From Lentzea albidocapillata subsp. violacea (GTDB lineage: Bacteria; Actinomycetota; Actinomycetes; Mycobacteriales; Pseudonocardiaceae): 64,000 bases of DNA. This document shows positions 42,478 through 49,978 of this stretch, piece by piece (position 1 is the first letter of the stretch; every line of letters starts with the position of its first letter). The stretch covers positions 1-64,000 of the forward strand of contig NZ_FNET01000008.1 in the NCBI RefSeq assembly GCF_900100275.1, read 5' to 3'. A model generated the notes under the pieces. It had not been told where the DNA came from. It searched no databases and saw only the letters and a program-made list of their open reading frames with translations. The position numbers and the translations under genes were made by a program.

Positions 42478-42633
42478 GTGGGCAAAAAGCTCAAGAAGAA
42501 GTGCTGCCGGTCGAAGCCCCAGTGCAAGCGCTGCCCGGTTCCGTTCCTGCTCAAGGAGCGTGACAAGGCCAGGAAGAAGGCCGCGAAGAAGGCTGAGAAG
42601 GCGGCCAGGAAGGCCCTGAAGAAGGCTGCCTGA
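42478..42633 (+). CDS. 51-residue Lys- and Cys-rich protein
   Basis: A very basic small protein: MGKKLKKKCCRSKPQCKRCP at the N-terminus, with the pattern CC-x5-C-x2-C, followed by PVPFLLKERD and an Ala/Lys helical tail (KARKKAAKKAEKAARKALKKAA). The four Cys could form a zinc site and the tail could bind nucleic acid. Similar short proteins beginning MGKKxKxKCC occur in other actinobacteria, so it looks like a real conserved gene of unknown function. The GTG at 42478 has GGAGTGGAG about 10 bp upstream. It is divergent from typA. Confidence 0.75.
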   Translation: MGKKLKKKCCRSKPQCKRCPVPFLLKERDKARKKAAKKAEKAARKALKKAA

Positions 42634-42790
42634 GACCCACCCGGGTCCAGGCCTCCGCCAGCGTCACTCGACCGGGAACGACGGCCAGAGGACAGGTGTC
42701 GAAGCTCACCTGCCCGGCGGCGGGTCCCGGACACACGGCGCCACCCCGGTCGCCCAGCGCGGCGATCGAGTGGCTGGCCGAACCGGAGGC

Positions 42791-43093
42791 CTAGCTCTGC
42801 AGCACGGCCTCGTTCAGCTTCAGGAGCTCGGGCGCCGTCCGCGTCGCCTCGAACTCACAGATCTCGTACTTCACCAGTTTCTGCTCGGCCCACGGGTCCG
42901 TGGCGAGCAGCGCTTCGAGCTTGCCCCGCGGCATGGGCCGCGTGATGATCACGCCGCCCGTCCTCGGCACCTGACGCCCCGAGGCGAGGAAGAGACCTCG
43001 CTCGTACTGCTTCTCGACCCAGGCTCGATGGTCGGGCAGGGCGTAGTCGATCTGTTCCAGTGGCGCGGCGTACTTCAGCAGCACGATGAACAT
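42791..43093 (-). CDS. YCII-family protein
   Basis: A 100-residue dimeric alpha-beta barrel protein: MFIVLLKYAAPLEQIDYALPDHRAWVEKQYERG carries the conserved Asp and His of the family, and FLASGRQVPRTGGVIITRPM is the second block, ending in LVKYEICEFEATRTAPEL. YciI-like proteins may act as small hydrolases or dehydrochlorinase-like enzymes, but most have no known role. The ATG at 43093 is divergent from the trpS leader, 23 bp from its start codon, so the two promoters overlap. Confidence 0.88.
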   Translation of the reverse strand: MFIVLLKYAAPLEQIDYALPDHRAWVEKQYERGLFLASGRQVPRTGGVIITRPMPRGKLEALLATDPWAEQKLVKYEICEFEATRTAPELLKLNEAVLQS

Positions 43094-43116
43094 ACGTTGA
43101 CGGTAGACCTATACTC

Positions 43117-43173
43117 ATGATCGTGCGCACGATGAACGCCTTCTGGCGGGCCGCTTTCAGGCGGCCGGAGTAG
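43117..43173 (+). CDS. trpS leader peptide
   Basis: An 18-codon reading frame, MIVRTMNAFWRAAFRRPE, lies directly upstream of a terminator and trpS. The Trp codon (TGG, codon 10) is just before a hairpin that spans the leader's stop region, so ribosome stalling for lack of charged tRNA-Trp would change the folding. A TATACT hexamer at 43110-43115 looks like a -10 box. If so, transcription starts near 43121 and translation may begin at the internal ATG 43132, giving a 13-residue peptide. Confidence 0.7.
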   Translation: MIVRTMNAFWRAAFRRPE

Positions 43174-43231
43174 CTGTGCGCAGAGTTCACCACTGACGCA
43201 ACACGAGCCGCCCGCGACGGGCGGCTTTTTT
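43149..43231 (+). promoter_or_regulatory. Transcription attenuator of trpS (mutually exclusive hairpins)
   Basis: Three segments can pair alternately. ggccgc (43149-43154) pairs with gcggcc (43161-43166) in a pause hairpin at the Trp codon. ggcggc (43160-43165) can instead pair with gccgcc (43207-43212), forming an antiterminator. The terminator is agccgccc (43206-43213) with gggcggct (43219-43226) followed by six T. With enough Trp-tRNA the ribosome clears the leader and the terminator forms; stalling at TGG favours the antiterminator. Ribosome-mediated attenuation is known for the auxiliary, antibiotic-resistant trpS of Streptomyces coelicolor. Confidence 0.8.
43206..43231 (+). terminator. 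Rho-independent terminator in the trpS leader
   Basis: An 8-bp GC stem (agccgccc / gggcggct, loop gcgac) is followed by tttttt, the best canonical intrinsic terminator in the window. It lies 43 bp before the trpS start codon and forms the terminator half of the attenuator. Confidence 0.9.
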
Positions 43232-43273
43232 GTGCGTTTCGTCGGGGCGGTCCTGCACGAAAGGACCAACGTC

Positions 43274-44197
43274 ATGATCCGGCTCTCCGCCATCACGCCC
43301 TCCGGCCAGGTGCACCTGGGCAACTACCTCGGCGCGCTGCGCACGTGGGCTCGTGAGGGCACCGACGACGACGTGTACTTCATCAGCGACCTGCACGCGA
43401 TGACGTCGTCACACAACCCGCAACGGCTGCGATCCATGACGCGGGAGCAGCTCGCGGTGCTCATCGCGTCCGGCATCGCCCCTGCCAGCGTGTGCGTGCA
43501 GAGCGATCTGATCCGCGAGCTGGGGGCGCTGAACTGGGTGCTGGAGTGCACCTGTACGTACGGGGAGGCCGCGCGGATGATCCAGTTCAAGGAGAAGTCG
43601 CTCGGCCGCGACTCGGTGCGCCTGAGCCTGCTGACCTATCCGGTGCTGATGGCCGCGGACATCCTGCTGCAGGGCACCGCGGAGGTGCCGGTCGGCGAGG
43701 ACCAGCTCCAGCACGTCGAACTGGCCCGCGCGCTCGCCCGGCGGTTCAACCACGCCTACGGCGACGCGTTCATCGTGCCGACCGCGGTGGTGCCGAAGGT
43801 GGGGGCGCGCATCAAGGACCTCTCGGACCCGGCACGCAAGATGGACAAGTCGGCGCAGAACTCCACGGGCGTCGTCTTCGTGCTCGACGACCCGGACCTG
43901 GTGCGGCGCAAGGTCCGCAGGGCCGTGTCGTCCACCGAGGGCATCGCGAACCTGACCGAGATCCTGGCCTCCTGCACCGGCAAGGACCCCGAGGACTACA
44001 CGAGCAGGTTCGCCGACCTCAAGAACGTCGTGGCCGAAGCGGTGATCGAGGAACTCCGTCCCGTGCGCGACCGCACGCTGGAGCTCCTCGCCGACCCCGC
44101 CGAGCTGGACCGGATCAGGGCGTCCGGCGCGGAACGGGCCCGTGAACGCGCCCAGCACCGGCTGAACGCGGCCCTGCGCCTGTCCGGGCTCAGTTGA
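43274..44197 (+). CDS. trpS: Tryptophanyl-tRNA synthetase
   Basis: Class I synthetase charging tRNA-Trp. The 307-residue protein is slightly shorter than typical (about 330). The HIGH-type motif is ITPSGQVHLGNYLG (residues 7-20), the substrate pocket includes VYFISDLHAMT and ECTCTYGEAARMIQFKEKS, and the KMSKS loop is KMDKS (residues 189-193). The ATG at 43274 with AAGGACC upstream gives the correct N-terminus. An attenuator lies upstream, which in Streptomyces marks the inducible second TrpRS that tolerates indolmycin-type inhibitors; whether this is the only or the auxiliary TrpRS cannot be told from the window. Confidence 0.93.
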   Translation: MIRLSAITPSGQVHLGNYLGALRTWAREGTDDDVYFISDLHAMTSSHNPQRLRSMTREQLAVLIASGIAPASVCVQSDLIRELGALNWVLECTCTYGEAARMIQFKEKSLGRDSVRLSLLTYPVLMAADILLQGTAEVPVGEDQLQHVELARALARRFNHAYGDAFIVPTAVVPKVGARIKDLSDPARKMDKSAQNSTGVVFVLDDPDLVRRKVRRAVSSTEGIANLTEILASCTGKDPEDYTSRFADLKNVVAEAVIEELRPVRDRTLELLADPAELDRIRASGAERARERAQHRLNAALRLSGLS

Positions 44198-44963
44198 GGA
44201 GTTCCTGAAGGGCCGGCACCAGCACGCGGTCGGCGGGCAGCCAGTCCAGGCCGGGCAGCTCGCCGGCGGTGAGCCACCGGACAGCGTTGTGCTCCAACGC
44301 TTCCGGCTCACCGCCGGCGAGTTCCGCGGCGAAGATCCGCAGCACCATGTCCTTCTTCAACGGCACGTCCGGCCCGACCTGCTCGCCGACGACAACGGAG
44401 ACACCCAGCTCTTCCACGCACTCGCGCACCAGCGCGTCCGCGGGCTTCTCGCCGGGCTCGACCCGCCCACCGGGCAGTTCCCACTGCCCCGCATGGCTTT
44501 CCGGGTAGGACCGCTGCTGCGCCAGCAACCGTCCATCCCGGACGATCGCCGCGCCCACCACGACCCTGGCCGCGCGCAGCTCCTCGCACCGCCGGGCGAG
44601 CGACGCCGAGCGCTTCTCCAGCACCCGCAACGCCATCCCGCGCCCGACCGTCACGTCCGCGAACCGGCCGACGACACCGCGTACCGAAGTCCACGAGACC
44701 CGGTCGACCACCATCGTCCCGGCGGCGGTCGCCACGAGATCGGTGTGCAGCTCCAGGAAGTCACCGGCCGCGGACACACCGGACAGATCAGCGCGCGTGA
44801 CCGTCAGCCGCACCCCGAACGGCCCGGTGAGCACGTCTCCCAGGCACAGCAACGGTCCCGGGACCCCCACCCCGAACCCCGTGATCAGCGAGGTGTCCAG
44901 CAGGGCACCCGCGACAACGGGGACAGGCGCGTCGACCAGCGCCGACGCTCGCAACTCTGGCAC
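44190..44963 (-). CDS. SRPBCC-like/Nudix fusion hydrolase
   Basis: A 257-residue two-domain protein. Residues 1-125 resemble a START/SRPBCC-like ligand-binding fold (VDAPVPVVAGALLDTSLITGF, GPFGVRLTVTRADLSG, VVDRVSWTSVRGVVGRFADV). Residues 130-257 are a Nudix hydrolase: VVVGAAIVRDGRLLAQQRSYPESHAGQWELPGG, with the Nudix box GGRVEPGEKPADALVRECVEELGV complete (catalytic Glu residues present), as in MutT-type nucleotide pyrophosphatases. The function may be cleaning oxidised nucleotides, with the first domain sensing or presenting a ligand. It overlaps the trpS 3' end by 8 bp. Confidence 0.82.
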   Translation of the reverse strand: MPELRASALVDAPVPVVAGALLDTSLITGFGVGVPGPLLCLGDVLTGPFGVRLTVTRADLSGVSAAGDFLELHTDLVATAAGTMVVDRVSWTSVRGVVGRFADVTVGRGMALRVLEKRSASLARRCEELRAARVVVGAAIVRDGRLLAQQRSYPESHAGQWELPGGRVEPGEKPADALVRECVEELGVSVVVGEQVGPDVPLKKDMVLRIFAAELAGGEPEALEHNAVRWLTAGELPGLDWLPADRVLVPALQELLN

Positions 44964-44972
44964 CAGAGCTTG

Positions 44973-46229
44973 CTACCAGGACGGCCAGCGGATCTCCAAA
45001 CGCGCACCACCGGCAGGTGACTCCGCGGCACGGACCGTCCCGCCCCTCCGTTGCACGAGGTGCGACACCAGGGCCAGCCCGAGACCGAACCCTCCGGACC
45101 GGCGGCCGCGGTCCTCCTCCACCCGGTAGAACCGGTCGAACACCTTCGCGCGGTGCTCGGCGGGGATGCCGTGCCCGTCGTCGTCCACGAGCAACCGCAC
45201 GTCCCGCCCGACCGGCACCAGCGTCAGCGTGATCGTCGAGTACGCGTACCGGGCGGCGTTGCGCAGCAGGTTGTCCAGCACCAGCTCCACCTCGGAGCGC
45301 CTGGCCGACACCAGGCACGCCGACGGCGGGGCGGTCAGCCGCACCAGCAGCTCCGTGTCCAGCCGGGAGATCGCCGCCTCGGCCTCCAGCACCAGGTCCA
45401 CGGCCTCGGCGCGCGGTGGCGCCGCCGTGTCCGCGCGGGCCAGGATCAGCAACGACTCCACCAGGGCGCTGAGCCGGATCGACTCCTCGACCACCGACTC
45501 CAGCACCTCGATGGAGAAGTCGGGATCCGGGTGCGCCACCGCGACCTCGGCCTGCGCCCGCACGGACGCGACCGGCGACCTCAGCTCGTGCGCCGCGTCC
45601 CCGGTGAACCGCCGCAACCGGTCCGTGGCCTCGTCCCGCCGGGCCAGCAACGCGTTCAACGCCTCGGCCAGCGCCTGCAACTCGTCGCGCGACGGCGGCA
45701 CCGGCAGCCGTTCACCGTGCGGCAGCTCCCCCGCCGCGACCCGCATCCGTTCCACCGGCCGCAACGACGAGCGCACCGACAGCCACGTCGCGATCCCCAC
45801 CAGCCCGGCCACCAGCACCGCCGCGACGGCCAGCCAGCGCGAGCCGAGCGTGTTGGCCTTCCCGTACCCGAGCAACGTGCTCGCGTAGACCTCCAGCCGG
45901 GGCGTCCCGTCCGCGGAGAACACCACCTGCCCGCGGAACCGGTGCGCGGACTCCCCCTCCAGCCGCAGCACGGGTTCCCCGGATCTCAGCGTCCGGATGT
46001 CCTGCGTGGTCAGCGGAAGCGGCGGCTTGCCGTCCACCGGCACGCCGGCCACGTCCAGCACCCGCGGCGGCGACTTCTCCAGCGCCTGGTCGACCGCGGT
46101 GATCTGGATCAGCCCGATCAACGCGGGCGCGAGCCCCGTGAACGCGAGCAGGCACAGCAACGCGACCCCGGTGGCCACGACGGTGATGCGGAAGCGCAGC
46201 GTGCGCCGCAACCACCAGCCAGGACTCAC
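44973..46229 (-). CDS. Two-component sensor histidine kinase
   Basis: A 418-residue membrane kinase. Helix 1 is TVVATGVALLCLLAFTGLAPALIG, an extracytoplasmic sensor of about 80 residues follows, and helix 2 is LAVAAVLVAGLVGIATWLSV. A HAMP segment leads into the H-box FTGDAAHELRSPVASVRAQAEV (phospho-His in AHELRSP). The ATPase N-box is LDNLLRNAARYA, with G-boxes DDDGHGIPAEHRAKVFDRFYR and SGGFGLGLALVSHLV. The GTG at 46229 overlaps the response-regulator stop in a GTGA box. Likely partner of the regulator at 46226-46927; the signal is unknown. Confidence 0.93.
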   Translation of the reverse strand: MSPGWWLRRTLRFRITVVATGVALLCLLAFTGLAPALIGLIQITAVDQALEKSPPRVLDVAGVPVDGKPPLPLTTQDIRTLRSGEPVLRLEGESAHRFRGQVVFSADGTPRLEVYASTLLGYGKANTLGSRWLAVAAVLVAGLVGIATWLSVRSSLRPVERMRVAAGELPHGERLPVPPSRDELQALAEALNALLARRDEATDRLRRFTGDAAHELRSPVASVRAQAEVAVAHPDPDFSIEVLESVVEESIRLSALVESLLILARADTAAPPRAEAVDLVLEAEAAISRLDTELLVRLTAPPSACLVSARRSEVELVLDNLLRNAARYAYSTITLTLVPVGRDVRLLVDDDGHGIPAEHRAKVFDRFYRVEEDRGRRSGGFGLGLALVSHLVQRRGGTVRAAESPAGGARLEIRWPSW

Positions 46230-46927
46230 TTGTTGCCCAGCGCGTTGTCCAGGTCCGGCGTGGACGCGATGTACCCGTGCCCGCGGATGGTCCGCACGAC
46301 CTCGCCGGCCCCCACGGCGTCCAGCTTGCGCCGGAGGTACCCGACGTAGACCTCGACGGCGTTCCTGGTCGCGGCCTGCTCGTCTCCCCAGACGGTCCGC
46401 AGCAGCTCGTCCTTGGTCACCACGGACCCCGCCCGCGACGCCAGCACGTCGAGCACCGCGTACTCGCGCGGCGACAGCGACACGTCGTGCCCGCCCCAGC
46501 TGACCTCGCGCAGCCCGCGGTCGATCACCAGGTGCCCCAGCGTCAGCCTCCGGCGCGCCCCGCCACCCCGTCGCAGCAACGCCCTGACCTGGGCCACCAG
46601 CACGACGAAGCTGAACGGCTTGACCAGGTAACCGTCGGCGCCGAGGTCCAGGCCGTCCGCCTGGTCGACCTCCCCGTCCTTCGCGGACACCATCAGCACG
46701 GGCGTCCGCACCCCGTCGGCGCGCATGCGCTGCAGCACGCGGTAGCCCGACAGCCCGGGCAGCATGATGTCGAGCAGCACCACGTCGAAGGCCCCGGTCA
46801 ACGCGACCCGCAACGCCGTGGGCCCGTCGGAGGCGGTGACGACCTCCATGCCCTCGGCCGAAAGGCCACGCTCCAACGCCCGGCGCACGCCGACTTCGTC
46901 GTCCACGACCAGCACTCGAGGCTTCAC
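46226..46927 (-). CDS. OmpR-family response regulator
   Basis: A 233-residue regulator: receiver domain with acidic pocket VLVVDDE, phospho-acceptor Asp53 in VVLLDIMLPG, VSAKD and the Lys in LVKPFSF, then an OmpR-type winged helix (VSLSPREYAVLDVLASRAGSVVTKDELLRTVWG, VYVGYLRRKLDA, IRGHGYIAS). It is divergent from the LolA-like/ABC operon at 47095, and the 167-bp intergenic region carries five TCTCAG repeats, the likely operators. The first start is ATG at 46927. Confidence 0.94.
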   Translation of the reverse strand: MKPRVLVVDDEVGVRRALERGLSAEGMEVVTASDGPTALRVALTGAFDVVLLDIMLPGLSGYRVLQRMRADGVRTPVLMVSAKDGEVDQADGLDLGADGYLVKPFSFVVLVAQVRALLRRGGGARRRLTLGHLVIDRGLREVSWGGHDVSLSPREYAVLDVLASRAGSVVTKDELLRTVWGDEQAATRNAVEVYVGYLRRKLDAVGAGEVVRTIRGHGYIASTPDLDNALGNK

Positions 46928-46951
46928 GGGTCACAGCATGCCGCGCGCGGC

Positions 46952-47044
46952 TCTCAGCTGCGCGCAAGATCTCAGCCGACTCTCAGGAAACACCTGGGAA
47001 CAGACACAAAACCGCAGGTGGGAGTAGTCTCAGCACCATCTCAG
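46952..47044. promoter_or_regulatory. TCTCAG direct repeats, candidate response-regulator sites
   Basis: The hexamer tctcag occurs at 46952, 46970, 46981, 47028 and 47039, all in one orientation. Two pairs (46970/46981 and 47028/47039) have an 11-bp period, one helical turn, which is the standard layout for OmpR-family head-to-tail binding. The region separates the divergent regulator gene and the LolA-like operon, so it could control both. Confidence 0.6.
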
Positions 47045-47094
47045 CAACCCACCGCCAAGCTATGGGTACAAGCCCTTGGAGGAGGGGACCACTG

Positions 47095-48168
47095 ATGAAC
47101 AAGCGAAAGGTGACCCTGGCCGCTGCGGCGGCCGGTGTGATCACCGGTGTGGCAGGGCTCAGCCTTGCCGCCATGCCAGCGGGTGCGGGCCAGCCGCCAT
47201 CACTCCCGGACGTGTCCGCGGAGTCACTCGTCGAACAGGTGCTGACGAGCAAGCCGGGTGCGTTCGGCGGGACCGTGGAGGTCGACAACAAGCTCGGCCT
47301 GCCGGCGCTCGCCGAGATCCCGCAGCTCGCCGACGGCAAGCACAGCGCCCGGATCTGGACGGACGGCAACGGCAAGTTCCGCGCCGCCCTGCCGAACGGC
47401 CAGTCCGAGCAGACCATCGTGAACGACGGCAAGATCACGTGGTCGTGGAACTCGGCGAACAACGAGGTCACGAAGGCCGAGCACAAGGCGGACCAGCCGA
47501 AGCCGGACGAGCAGAAGGCCCAGGCGGTCGACCCGGCCGCCGCGGCCAAGCAGGTCGTCGGCATGACCAAGGAGTTCAGCGACATCACCGTCGACGGCAC
47601 CGCGCGAGTCGCGAACCGTGCCGCCTACGAGCTCGTGCTGACCCCCAAGGCCAGCGAGAAGACCCTGATCCGCGAGGTGCGGATCGCGGTCGACGCCGAG
47701 CTGAAGATGCCGTTGCGCGTGGCCGTGCTGACCAACGGGGCGAGCGAGCCCGCGGGCACGGTCGGTTTCAGCGAGATCAACGTCGGCGCGCAGGACCCGA
47801 AGCTCTTCGAGTTCACGCCGCCGGCCCAGGCCAAGGTCACCACGCCGGAGGCCAAGGAGCAGAAGGACCGCGACCGCGGCCCGGAGCTCGGCCTGGAGCA
47901 GGCGTTGCAGGGCAAGGACCCGCAGATCTTCGGCACGGGCTGGGACACGGTCGTCGGCGCACGCATTCCGGCCGAGGCCATGACCCAGGTTCCCGCCGAG
48001 GCTCAGGGCCTGGTCGACAAGTTCACCAAGAAGGTCAGCGGTGCCTGGGGTAGCGGCCAGATCTTCAACACGAAGGTCGCCACGATCCTGATCGCGGACG
48101 ACGGTCGTGTCGTCGCGGGTGCCGTGCCCGAGCAGGTCCTGTTCGACACGATCGGACAGGTGAAGTGA
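47095..48168 (+). CDS. LolA/RseB-like secreted lipoprotein-carrier-fold protein
   Basis: A 357-residue exported protein. The signal peptide is MNKRKVTLAAAAAGVITGVA and onward to about residue 35 (AGAG). The mature part has the half-barrel pattern of LolA/RseB-type domains seen in actinobacterial outer-membrane lipoprotein carrier-like proteins: GAFGGTVEVDNKLGLPAL, HSARIWTDGNGKFRAALPN, NDGKITWSWNSANNEVTKAEH and YELVLTPKASEKTLIREVRIAVD. The ATG at 47095 has GGAGGAGGGG 8 bp upstream. It is coupled to the ABC ATPase gene by a GTGA overlap, so it probably supplies or senses a lipid-like substrate for that transporter. This is inference. Confidence 0.83.
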   Translation: MNKRKVTLAAAAAGVITGVAGLSLAAMPAGAGQPPSLPDVSAESLVEQVLTSKPGAFGGTVEVDNKLGLPALAEIPQLADGKHSARIWTDGNGKFRAALPNGQSEQTIVNDGKITWSWNSANNEVTKAEHKADQPKPDEQKAQAVDPAAAAKQVVGMTKEFSDITVDGTARVANRAAYELVLTPKASEKTLIREVRIAVDAELKMPLRVAVLTNGASEPAGTVGFSEINVGAQDPKLFEFTPPAQAKVTTPEAKEQKDRDRGPELGLEQALQGKDPQIFGTGWDTVVGARIPAEAMTQVPAEAQGLVDKFTKKVSGAWGSGQIFNTKVATILIADDGRVVAGAVPEQVLFDTIGQVK

Positions 48169-49169
48169 CCACCTCGACCAGCGCGCCGGCGACAGCGCCC
48201 AGCAAGACAGCTGTCGCCGCGCGGACCAAGGGTCTGCGCAAGGAGTACGGGAGCACGGTCGCCGTGGACCGCGTCGACCTGGAGCTGCCGGAAGGTGCCG
48301 TGCTCGGCATGCTCGGACCCAACGGGTCCGGCAAGACGACCACGATCCGGATGCTGCTCGGGTTGGTCCGCCCCACGCAGGGGGAGATCGAACTGCTCGG
48401 AAAGCCGCTGCCAGAGGGAGCCGAGCAGGCGCTGCCGCACGTGGGCGCGCTGGTCGAGGGTCCGGGGTTCCACCCGTTCCTCAGTGGACGGGAGAACCTC
48501 GTCAGGTGTGCCGCGTTCGAGCCGCTGCTGCCTCGCAAGGAGATCAAGCAGGCAGTCGAGGACGCCCTCGAACGCGTCGGGCTCGCCCAGGCGGCCCACC
48601 GCAGGTACCGGGGTTACTCGCTCGGCATGAAGCAACGTCTCGGCCTGGCCGCGGCGTTGCTCGTGCCGCGCAGGCTCGTCGTCCTCGACGAGCCGACCAA
48701 CGGCCTCGACCCGGCCGGCACGCGGGAGATCCGCAAGATCATCGCGGAACTGCACGCGGCCGGCAGCACCGTCCTCGTCTCCAGCCACCTGCTGAGCGAG
48801 GTCGAGGCCACCTGCACGCACGTCGCGGTGCTGCACCGCGGCACCGTGGTGGCACAGGGAGAACTGACCGAACTGCTGCAGGCGGGCGGTTCGGCGCTCC
48901 AGGTGATCACCCCGGACGTCGAGAAGGCGCTGAGCGCTCTCCGGCAGGCCAAGATCTCCGCCCGTCCGCTCGGCGAGGGCCTCCGGGTCGAGCTCGCCGG
49001 GACGAGCGCGCCGCAGGTGATCGAGACGCTCGTCCAGGGCGGCGCCCGTGTCTTCGAGGCGACCCGCTGGAAGACCGGCCTGGAGGAGCTGTTCGCACGG
49101 CTCACCGAGGCCGAGGAGGCCGAGCGCGGAATGTCCGCTGTGGACACTCTGGACGGGGGACGGCGATGA
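48165..49169 (+). CDS. ABC transporter ATPase (exporter/antibiotic-resistance type)
   Basis: A 334-residue ATPase of the DrrA/CcmA type. It shows Walker A LGPNGSGKTT, signature YSLGMKQRLGLAAALL, Walker B LVVLDEPTNGLD and H-loop LVSSHLLSE, then a C-terminal domain of about 100 residues (DVEKALSALRQAKISARPLGEG). The signature is the divergent SLGMKQR form common in ABC-2 type exporters. GTG at 48165 overlaps the LolA-like stop by 4 bases; the TGA overlaps the permease ATG. Together they are a three-gene operon opposite a two-component system. Confidence 0.92.
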   Translation: MTTSTSAPATAPSKTAVAARTKGLRKEYGSTVAVDRVDLELPEGAVLGMLGPNGSGKTTTIRMLLGLVRPTQGEIELLGKPLPEGAEQALPHVGALVEGPGFHPFLSGRENLVRCAAFEPLLPRKEIKQAVEDALERVGLAQAAHRRYRGYSLGMKQRLGLAAALLVPRRLVVLDEPTNGLDPAGTREIRKIIAELHAAGSTVLVSSHLLSEVEATCTHVAVLHRGTVVAQGELTELLQAGGSALQVITPDVEKALSALRQAKISARPLGEGLRVELAGTSAPQVIETLVQGGARVFEATRWKTGLEELFARLTEAEEAERGMSAVDTLDGGRR

Positions 49170-49978
49170 TCACGCGGCAGTTCGGTTCCGAGGTGCGCTG
49201 GATGCTGCGCCGGCCGCGGACCCTCATCGGGTTGTTCGGCCTGATCCTCGTCCCGATCCTCATCAGCTTCGGCATCTGGACCGCGAGCGACGACGGTGAG
49301 AGCGGCGGCGGGCCTCCCGGGCTCGGCGCCATCCTGCAGGGCAACGGCATGGTCGTGCCGATCTTCACGTTGTTCCTGTCGCTCAACCTGCTACTGCCGC
49401 TGGTGGCGTCGATCTGGGCGGCGGACGGCCTCGCGGGCGAGGCCCAGCACGGCACGTTGCGCGGCCTGCTGGTCGCACCGGTGTCACGCGTGCGGCTGCT
49501 GTTCGTGAAGCTCTTCGGCCTCGCCGCGATGTCGCTGTTCGCCGTCACGCTGATGGCCGTCGTCGGCATCATCGCGGGCACGGCGTTCCTCGGCACCGAC
49601 GGCATGATGACGCTGTCCGGCACCACGCTCTCGACCGCGGAGGGCCTGGCGCGCATCGGTCTGTTCATCCTGCTGGTGACGTTCCAGATGGTGGCGATCG
49701 GCGCCGTCGCCCTCGCCGTCTCGTCGACCACCGAGCATCCACTGGTGGTGCAGGCGGCGACGATGACGACGATCATCGTGTTCCAGGTGCTGGGGCAGTT
49801 CACCTCACTGGACTGGCTGCACCCGTTCCTGATCACGACGGGCTTCCCAGGGCTGATCGACGTGATGCGCGATCCGATCCCGTTGGGGCAGATCGGTGAC
49901 AGCACACTGCTCGCCGGGTGCTACCTGCTGATCGGCACCGGCCTGGCGGCCATCCGCCTGGTCACGAAGGACAGCTAA
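49166..49978 (+). CDS. ABC-2 type transporter permease
   Basis: A 270-residue membrane protein with six helices. It has an N-terminal helix after a basic tail (ITRQFGSEVRWMLRRPRTLIGLFGLILVPILI), an elbow region FLSLNLLLPLVASIWAADGLAGEAQHGTLRGLLVAPVSR (typical of ABC-2 permeases) and the later helices VGIIAGTAFLGTDG and QAATMTTIIVFQVL. ATG at 49166 overlaps the ATPase TGA. It presumably forms a homodimer with two ATPase copies. The export substrate is unknown; the envelope-type neighbour suggests a lipid or a membrane-active compound. Confidence 0.9.
   Translation: MITRQFGSEVRWMLRRPRTLIGLFGLILVPILISFGIWTASDDGESGGGPPGLGAILQGNGMVVPIFTLFLSLNLLLPLVASIWAADGLAGEAQHGTLRGLLVAPVSRVRLLFVKLFGLAAMSLFAVTLMAVVGIIAGTAFLGTDGMMTLSGTTLSTAEGLARIGLFILLVTFQMVAIGAVALAVSSTTEHPLVVQAATMTTIIVFQVLGQFTSLDWLHPFLITTGFPGLIDVMRDPIPLGQIGDSTLLAGCYLLIGTGLAAIRLVTKDS

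Noticed and set aside
42551..42760. Minus-strand frame resembling a protein fragment (GDRGGAVCPG, TCPLAVVPGRVTLAEAW)
   Set aside because: It looks protein-like, but has a TAG just upstream, no ribosome site and runs into the antisense of the 51-aa gene. At best it is a decayed remnant; not supported as a gene.
44973..46967. One long frame joining the kinase to a fused upstream protein
   Set aside because: The upstream part is the out-of-frame shadow of the response regulator; the kinase starts at GTG 46229 with a GTGA overlap.
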